64,000 bases of DNA from Myxococcales bacterium 68-20 (lineage in GTDB: Bacteria > Myxococcota_A > Polyangia > Polyangiales > Polyangiaceae). Below, one piece after another: positions 58,389 to 64,000 of this stretch. Made by a program: the position numbers and the translations under genes. The DNA is taken from contig MKVQ01000005.1 of the NCBI GenBank assembly GCA_001899635.1, positions 1-64,000 of the forward strand, in the 5' to 3' direction. Numbering within the stretch: the first letter of the stretch is position 1; the number at the start of each line of letters is the position of its first letter. Under the pieces are notes generated by a model. The model saw only the letters and a list, made by a program, of their open reading frames with translations, ran no database searches and was not told the DNA's origin.

Positions 58389-60217
58389 TACGACTCGCCG
58401 GCGCTGCGCGGCGGCTTCGCGTCGACGCGCTCGATCGCACGAATCGCCGTGAGCATCGCACGGGCGTCCTGGAAGCGATCTTCCGGGCGCTTCGCGAGCG
58501 CGCGCTCGACGATCGCTCGCCACTCCGCGGGCACCTCGATCCGACCGGACGACGCGCGGCCACCCCGCACGTCGGCTGCCTCCGGCTCCGCGTCGGGGCC
58601 TGCCGGCGCGACGCTCGGCATGCGGCGCGACGCAGGCTGGACGCCCGAGTCGGTCCGCATTCCTCCCTCCGCGAGGCGCATCGCAAACGAGCCGCTCGGT
58701 GGACGCGTGTTCGGCGTCCACATGTCTCGGGGAGAGACGGGCGGCGGCTCACCGACGAGGCATTCGTAGAGCACGGCGCCGGCAGCGTAGATGTCGCTCC
58801 GGTGATCGACCTCGAGCCCGCCCTCCTGCTCCGGCGACATGTACCCGGGCGTCCCGAGCGGCGCGCCCATGTTCGTGATGCGCATTTCTTCCCACTCGAC
58901 ACGTGCGATGCCGAAGTCGAAGACCTTCACGCGCTCCTTGCTCGGCCCGTCGGCTTCCTCGTCCGGCACGAGGTAGATGTTCGACGGCTTGAGGTCGCGG
59001 TGCACGACGCCCGCGGCGTGGATCGCGACGAGCGCCTCGGCGACCTGCTTCGCGACCGGGAGCACCTCGCGCGCCGGGAGGCGAACGCGATACTTGAGCC
59101 GGGTCGCGAGCATCTCGCCCTGGAGCAGCTCCATCACGAGGTACGACGTGCCGTCCGGGAGGTGGCCGTGGTCGATGACCTCGACGACGTTCGGATGCCA
59201 CGAGAGGCCGAGCGCCTCCGACTCGCGACGCAAACGATCGGACGCGGTGACGTCGTGCGCCGTCGCCGCGCGCAGCAGCTTGATCGCGACCGGTAGACCG
59301 TCGGTGATGCGCGTCGCCTCGTAGATGACGCCGCTCGCGCCCGATCCCATCCGTTCGCCGATCCGGTACTGCCCCGCGATCACCGAGCCCTCGAGATCGC
59401 CCGCGCCGGCGCGGCTCTCGTTCTCGCGAAGCGCGAGGCTCCGCTCGAGCGCGCTCACGCGCACCGACTGCGCGGCCGACTCGACCCGCCGCAGGCGATC
59501 GCGAGTCCAGAAGAGGCCCGCCGCTGCACCGAAGATGGGGGTGAACAGCGCCGCCAGCGTGGAGGCCGTTCCGGGATGCACCGCGAGCGCGGCGCCTCCC
59601 GCAATCGCGCCCATGACCGCACCCGCAACGACGCCGCGTACCGGCGCCGGGAGCGGCCAGCGCACCTCGAACTCCTGTGCGTCGTCGTCCTTCTTGCTTT
59701 GCGCGACGGTGCCGCGCGGGTATCCGAAGAGCGTCGGGACGATCGACAGCTCCACCGCACGCGCGCGCGCCAGGAGACCGTCGGCCTCGAGCTTCGGATC
59801 GTGTGCGATGCGGACGCGCCCGCGCCAATAACCGGGACGAGCCTCCAGCCGCTCCCAGAGCGTCGTGCGGCCGTATTCGCTGTCGGAGGAGTCGATCCGG
59901 GCGAAGGCGTCCTCCGGCGCGCGGGTGCCTCGAAGCACGCGCGCCCAGACGCCGAGGTTGTCGCGCGCAGCGAGATACGACGCGGTACGGTCGAGACCGC
60001 CGTCCGAGACCTGCTCGACGAACGCGACGAGCGCCGAGTGGAGCGCGACGAGCGGAAGCAAGCGCGTCTCGTCTTCGAGATCGCCGCGCGCGAGCCGCAG
60101 CTTCGCGAGCCACGCCTCCGCGGCGGCCTCGCCCTTCTCGGCCTCGAGACACGAGAGCAACGCCTTCAACCTGGAGGCGCTCGTCTGTCCCGCGGGGTAC
60201 GTGTGCCGGGCCTTCAC
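58388..60217 (-). CDS. Membrane Ser/Thr protein kinase with N-terminal sensor-like domain
   Basis: 609 residues from GTG 60217. Residues 40-190 form a domain whose end (GLLARARAVELSIVPTLFGYPRGT, trimmed; then QEFEVRWPLP) resembles the end of 4-vinyl-reductase/heme-NO-like sensory domains, though the Cys of that pattern is absent. Two hydrophobic helices at about 193-213 and 219-237 follow, then a kinase domain (284-600): GSGASGVIYEATR, Lys313, HRDLKPSN (406-413), DFG 434-436, GTPGYMSPEQ. Catalytic residues are complete. A Ser/Pro-rich insert interrupts the C-lobe at about 500-560. Unlike the other kinases its extracytoplasmic part is minimal, so it may sense from inside. Confidence 0.9.
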   Translation of the reverse strand: MKARHTYPAGQTSASRLKALLSCLEAEKGEAAAEAWLAKLRLARGDLEDETRLLPLVALHSALVAFVEQVSDGGLDRTASYLAARDNLGVWARVLRGTRAPEDAFARIDSSDSEYGRTTLWERLEARPGYWRGRVRIAHDPKLEADGLLARARAVELSIVPTLFGYPRGTVAQSKKDDDAQEFEVRWPLPAPVRGVVAGAVMGAIAGGAALAVHPGTASTLAALFTPIFGAAAGLFWTRDRLRRVESAAQSVRVSALERSLALRENESRAGAGDLEGSVIAGQYRIGERMGSGASGVIYEATRITDGLPVAIKLLRAATAHDVTASDRLRRESEALGLSWHPNVVEVIDHGHLPDGTSYLVMELLQGEMLATRLKYRVRLPAREVLPVAKQVAEALVAIHAAGVVHRDLKPSNIYLVPDEEADGPSKERVKVFDFGIARVEWEEMRITNMGAPLGTPGYMSPEQEGGLEVDHRSDIYAAGAVLYECLVGEPPPVSPRDMWTPNTRPPSGSFAMRLAEGGMRTDSGVQPASRRMPSVAPAGPDAEPEAADVRGGRASSGRIEVPAEWRAIVERALAKRPEDRFQDARAMLTAIRAIERVDAKPPRSAGES

Positions 60218-60482
60218 GCGCTTGTCGCCGAGCGTACGCCGATGCCGCTACGTCGCGCCATGGCGCGCTCGCGATCCAGGGTGCGACGTTCCCACCCGCG
60301 ATCTCTGCCGTTCCGGCCCCCGGTCACCTCGCCGTCGGGGCGGGAGCGGCGCCGAGGCACTACGGCTGTGTTGGGGCGTGGGCCCCGGCGAGCCCCCGTT
60401 TGGCGGGTGCGAGCATGACGTGACGAGCGCCCCCGCGATCGAATCGCCGTCCGTCCCCAAGCGCGCGGGCTAACATCGGCGC

Positions 60483-61856
60483 GTGAACGAGGACACCCCG
60501 CACGACGACTCGGGACCGAGCGCGCTCGTCCAGGAAGCTTCGTGCGCCGAGCGCGTCCTCGTGCTCAAGGTCCGCGTCCCCGGCCGCACGTCGCTCGTCA
60601 TCGTCGGCGCGGCGAGGTCGGGCGCGTCGGGCGCGTCGGGCGTAGGGCTGATCACGAGCGAAGGGCGCCGAGAGATCTGGGGCGGACGCCTCCCAGCGGG
60701 CGAGGCCCGCCAGCGGGGTCGCGAGGACGCCCTCACCGGTGCCCGCGTGATCGCGCTCGGAGAGGCCGAGGCGTACATCGATCAGCACGGCTCGGCACGC
60801 GTCATCCGTGCCGCCGGCGGACGCGTCATCGTCACGGACGAGGCCCTCCCCGCCGAAGCAACACGGTTCGTCGACCTCTCGGACGACGAACGCACACGCC
60901 TCGAGGAGCGCGGCCTCGCGATCGCACGCGCGATCGCCCGCGATGCGGTGTCGTCGCGGCGCACCGAGATCGGCCGCATCCTCGAGCGCGCTGCGCAGCG
61001 CATCGAGCGCCGCCGCGACGCCATTCGCGGCGACCTCGACAAGATCGGTCAGGCCGATCGGCTCGCTTCGCAGGCGCAGTGGCTGATCGCCGAAGCGACG
61101 AGGGCGCCGCGGGGCGCGACCAAGCTCGTCGTCACGGACTGGTCGAGCGGTGAAGCGGTGCCGCTCGAGGTGCCGCTCGACCCGTCGAAGAGCGCGAAGG
61201 ACCAGATCGCGGCGATGTTCAAGCGAGCAAAGCGGCTCCGCCTCGGCGCTCGCATCGCAGAGGAGCGGCTCGAGCAGGCGGACAGACAGCGCGCTGCGGT
61301 AGAGGCCGGACGGCAAGCACTTGCGGACGCCAGCGACCTCGTCGCCCTCGAGGACGTGCTCCAGCAAGCGAAGCGCGCCGCCCCCCGCGACGTGACTCTC
61401 GTCGGTGGTGCACGCGGATCCGCCGAAGGCGGGGCCTCCGCGAAGGCGAAGGGTAAGCCGGGTCGCACGCCGTACCGGACGTTCTTCGCGCGGAGCGGGA
61501 GGAAGCTCCTCGTCGGAAAGGGCGCCGCCGACAACGATGCGCTCACTCTGCACGTCGCACGACCTCACGATCTCTGGCTGCACGCGAAGGACCGCACCGG
61601 CGCGCACGTCATCGTTCCGCTCGACAAGGGACAGACATGCGCCTCCGAAGACCTCATCGACGCCGCGCACCTCGCGGCGCATTTCTCGGACGGTCGCGAG
61701 GAGAAGGTCGTCGACATCCAGTACACCGACCGGCGCTACCTGCGGAAACCCAAGGGCTCGCCGCCCGGGTTCGTGGTGGTCGATCGCGAGAAGGTGCTGG
61801 TCCTCCGCGTCGAGCTCGAGCTCCTTCGCGGGCTGCTCGAACGCGAAGAGCTGTGA
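60483..61856 (+). CDS. NFACT-R domain protein (RqcH/Tae2-like)
   Basis: 457 residues. The C-terminal NFACT-R RNA-binding domain is clear at about 335-435: PYRTFFARSGRKLLVGKGAA, DNDALTLHVARPHDLWLHAK, GAHVIVP, EDLIDAAHLAAHFSDGR, VDIQYTDRRYLRKPKGSPPG. The middle (about 145-300) is a long coiled-coil (ERRRDAIRGDLDKIGQADRL, IAEERLEQADRQRAAVEAG). The N-terminal part is diverged from RqcH NFACT-N, and its fold is unclear. RqcH tags stalled nascent chains with alanine tails in ribosome quality control; whether this one does is not settled. A dynamin-like GTPase gene follows 103 bp later. Confidence 0.85.
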   Translation: MNEDTPHDDSGPSALVQEASCAERVLVLKVRVPGRTSLVIVGAARSGASGASGVGLITSEGRREIWGGRLPAGEARQRGREDALTGARVIALGEAEAYIDQHGSARVIRAAGGRVIVTDEALPAEATRFVDLSDDERTRLEERGLAIARAIARDAVSSRRTEIGRILERAAQRIERRRDAIRGDLDKIGQADRLASQAQWLIAEATRAPRGATKLVVTDWSSGEAVPLEVPLDPSKSAKDQIAAMFKRAKRLRLGARIAEERLEQADRQRAAVEAGRQALADASDLVALEDVLQQAKRAAPRDVTLVGGARGSAEGGASAKAKGKPGRTPYRTFFARSGRKLLVGKGAADNDALTLHVARPHDLWLHAKDRTGAHVIVPLDKGQTCASEDLIDAAHLAAHFSDGREEKVVDIQYTDRRYLRKPKGSPPGFVVVDREKVLVLRVELELLRGLLEREEL

Positions 61857-61959
61857 TCGCCCGCTCCAGGCAGCCGCACGGCGCCGTCGCGCGCGACGGA
61901 TCGGCCATGCCGCCGGCCGGCACCGAGAAAGACGGCAGGCGCTGTGGTAGACACGTGCC

Positions 61960-64000
61960 ATGCGTCTCGCGGAGACCATCGCTGGTTGGTTCGGTCGCGT
62001 CGAGGTCGTGCTCGCAGGCGTCGAGGGCTACCTCCGCGAGGGTGAGGAGGCCCTCGCCCGCGGGGACGCGATGACCGCGCGGCGCGCCGCGAAGGCGATG
62101 CTCCAGCGCGTGCCGCAATCGCCTCTCGGGCTCGCGCTGCTCGCCGATGCCTGCGAGGCTGCGCGCCTCGACGCCGAGCTCGCGCTCACGCTCGAGGAGC
62201 TCGCCGGCCGAGTCGCCTCGCGCGCGGAGGTCTGGGTCCGCCTCGGCCGTGCGCGCGAGCGTGTCGGCAGCCCGACCGAGGAGACACGCGACGCGTTCCT
62301 GCGCGCGCTGGCCGTCGCGGAGGCGGGGAGCGACGCGCGCCGAGAGGCGCTCCTCTGGCTCGCCGATCTCGACCTCGCCAATGGAGACGGCGCTCGCGCC
62401 GAGCTCTGGCTCGAACGCCTCGGCGTCACCAAGGACGCGGATGTCCAGCTCCGCCGTGCGGAGGCGCGGCTGCTCCAGAACGACCTCGCCGGTACGCGCG
62501 CCGTGCTCGACGACCTCGAGGCCGATCCCACCGACGGCCGCGCCGCGCTCCTCCGCGGGCGCGCGCTCGCGATCGGTGGCGACACCGCTGCCTTTCCGCT
62601 CCTGGTCCGCGCGATGGTCCTCGATGCAGCCGGCGCGAGCGAGGCCCTCTCGTCCGCGCTCGCCTGGATCCCGACCGACGAGGCGATCCGCGCCAAGGTC
62701 CGCACCGTCGTCGAGGGCCGCGGACAGATGGATCTCGCGCGCTGGAAGGCGGCCTTCGCCCGGGCCGAGGGGCGTCGCGACGAAGCGCGCGCCGCCCTCG
62801 TCAGCGCCGTGCGAAGCGGCGATCTCTCGGCGGCGCGGCCGCTGCTCGACGCGGCGCTCGAGGACCAGGACCACGCGTCACTGGCGGTCGCTCTTGGTGC
62901 GTTTGCCGCTCTTGCCGCACCTGCCGCGCCTACCGAGCCTTCGATCAACGCGGCCCTGCATGTCGATCCGGTCGTCGATGATGCACGACTCCTCCCCTCG
63001 CCTGCCCGGCTCCGCGATCCCGGCGAGGCATCCGCCATCCTCGACGAGCTCGCCGGTGTCGCGACCGCACGCGCGCGAGCATGGGCCGACGCCGCACGCG
63101 CGACCGCGCTCGCAACGTGGATCCCGACCTCGGGGGAGCCGAGCGACTGGACAAAGGTCCTGACGCGGCTCGACTTCCACGCACGCGGCCTCCATGCCCT
63201 CGACGCGACCGCAAAGGTCGCCGAGCTCGCGGTGGAGCGCTCGCGCCCGGTGCGCGTCGCGATCGTCGGCGAGTTCAACGCCGGCAAGAGCACCTTCATC
63301 AACGCCGTCATCGGCGCCGACATCGCACCCACCGGCGTGCTCCCGACGACGGCGACGCTGCACCACCTCCGCTATGCGCCCGATCCGTTCGCGCGGATCC
63401 AGTTCCACGCCGATGCTCCCACGGAGGTGAAGGAGCGCATCGTCCCGTCGAGCGAGCTCCGCGCAGCGCTGAAGGGTGCCGACTCCGAGTGGGTGAAGCG
63501 CGTCGAGATCCTCCAGCCGATCGCGTCGCTCACGCGCGTCGAGATCCTCGACACGCCGGGCTTCAACGCGCCCGACACGCGGCACACCGAGGCGGCACGC
63601 TCCGCGTTCGAGGAGGCCGATGCCGCCATCTGGCTGCTCGACGCCGGACAACCGATGAAGCAGACCGAGCGCCGAATCCTCGAGGAGGCCAAGGTGACGA
63701 GCCTCCCGGTGCAGATCCTCGTCAACAAGGCCGACCGCCTGAAGCCCGAAGATCTCGACAAGGTGATGGCGACCGTGGGCGAGTCGCTCGACGCGACCGG
63801 ACTCCGCTCGTGGGCCACTCCGCTCGCGCTCTCGGCGCGGCTCGCCCTCCAGGGCAAGCTGGGAGACGCGGACGCGCTCACGCGCTCCGGCTGGGACGAG
63901 GTGCAGAAGCTCCTCGACGAACAGATCGTCGGACGAAGCGACGACCTCAAGGAACGAGGTCTTCGGCGGCGCGCCGGACGCGTCGTCACGATGATGCTCG
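61960..64000 (+). CDS. TPR/dynamin-like GTPase, truncated by window end
   Basis: Partial; ATG 61960 to beyond 64000, at least 680 residues. The N-terminal about 390 residues are alpha-helical with TPR-like repeats (ARGDAMTARRAAKAMLQRVP, RREALLWLADLDLANGDGAR, RRAEARLLQNDLAGTRAVLD). The dynamin-type G domain begins near 430: GEFNAGKSTFIN (G1), LPTTATLHHL (G2), LDTPGFNAPDT (G3) and LVNKADRL (G4). Bacterial dynamin-like proteins remodel membranes or defend against membrane damage; the repeat domain fusion to it is unusual. No membrane helix is seen in the part available. It follows the NFACT-R gene by 103 bp on the same strand. Confidence 0.88.
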   Translation, partial: MRLAETIAGWFGRVEVVLAGVEGYLREGEEALARGDAMTARRAAKAMLQRVPQSPLGLALLADACEAARLDAELALTLEELAGRVASRAEVWVRLGRARERVGSPTEETRDAFLRALAVAEAGSDARREALLWLADLDLANGDGARAELWLERLGVTKDADVQLRRAEARLLQNDLAGTRAVLDDLEADPTDGRAALLRGRALAIGGDTAAFPLLVRAMVLDAAGASEALSSALAWIPTDEAIRAKVRTVVEGRGQMDLARWKAAFARAEGRRDEARAALVSAVRSGDLSAARPLLDAALEDQDHASLAVALGAFAALAAPAAPTEPSINAALHVDPVVDDARLLPSPARLRDPGEASAILDELAGVATARARAWADAARATALATWIPTSGEPSDWTKVLTRLDFHARGLHALDATAKVAELAVERSRPVRVAIVGEFNAGKSTFINAVIGADIAPTGVLPTTATLHHLRYAPDPFARIQFHADAPTEVKERIVPSSELRAALKGADSEWVKRVEILQPIASLTRVEILDTPGFNAPDTRHTEAARSAFEEADAAIWLLDAGQPMKQTERRILEEAKVTSLPVQILVNKADRLKPEDLDKVMATVGESLDATGLRSWATPLALSARLALQGKLGDADALTRSGWDEVQKLLDEQIVGRSDDLKERGLRRRAGRVVTMML

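Overview
The window is very GC-rich DNA with dense, mostly real coding capacity and no rRNA or tRNA gene that I could see. The gene content points to a myxobacterium (Myxococcota), most likely order Polyangiales. It has three Hanks-type Ser/Thr kinases with a C-terminal or central membrane segment, TPR proteins of the kind paired with such kinases, a MYXO-CTERM-like tail, MopE-like D-rich motifs, an imuA-imuB-dnaE2 cassette, and many lipoproteins of unknown role. The exact genus is inference.

Layout. 1-6.1 kb: a kinase, then a minus-strand unit of two TPR proteins, a DUF2400 protein with a cysteine loop like an Fe-S site, and a hypothetical protein. 6.2-11.5 kb: a minus-strand series kinase - TPR protein - hisZ - purA with very short or overlapping junctions. 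11.9-16.3 kb: an ECF-type sigma factor overlapping a HAD phosphatase that lacks a normal start codon, a low-complexity lipoprotein, and a zinc-ribbon/beta-helix gene broken by a one-base frameshift. 16.3-22.2 kb: a membrane sulfatase-superfamily enzyme, xerC, a DUF2062 protein and pepP. 22.4-26.2 kb: a double-FHA membrane protein, three small uncharacterised proteins (one with a zinc ribbon and a UvrD-tail-like domain) and a Gly/Trp-rich lipoprotein. 27-36.3 kb: cupredoxin plus a large secreted esterase-like protein, a TPM protein, a pseudouridine synthase with a repetitive RGG-like tail, a PHP phosphoesterase with a MYXO-CTERM-like tail, and two overlapping lipoproteins with Ca-binding-like repeats. 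36.7-45 kb: an RHH regulator, lepA, a SUKH-like/propeller-like protein, a catalytic/non-catalytic M16 peptidase pair and a 2-hydroxyacid dehydrogenase. 45.2-54.1 kb: biotin carboxylase, a GAF-GGDEF diguanylate cyclase, and dnaE2-imuB-imuA, all on the minus strand. 54.3-64 kb: hipBA, larE, an M48 lipoprotein, a third kinase, an NFACT-R protein and a TPR/dynamin-like GTPase that runs off the end.

The best regulatory signal is a CTG-N10-CAG element at 54040-54055 lying over a possible -10 box of imuA, in the position and form expected of a myxobacterial LexA (SOS) box. Downstream of this promoter the mutasome genes run, with 12 bp between dnaE2 and a diguanylate cyclase, into a c-di-GMP gene. 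This is the most interesting possible link in the window. Other clear sites are a 10-bp-arm palindrome abutting the hipB start, a tandem CACGTA repeat upstream of the RHH gene, and a 19-bp-period direct repeat shared by two distant intergenic regions.

I found no insertion sequence, CRISPR array, phage or secondary-metabolite cluster. hipBA is the only obvious accessory module; its short AT-rich promoter stands out from the surroundings. All functional calls rest on reading motifs by eye.
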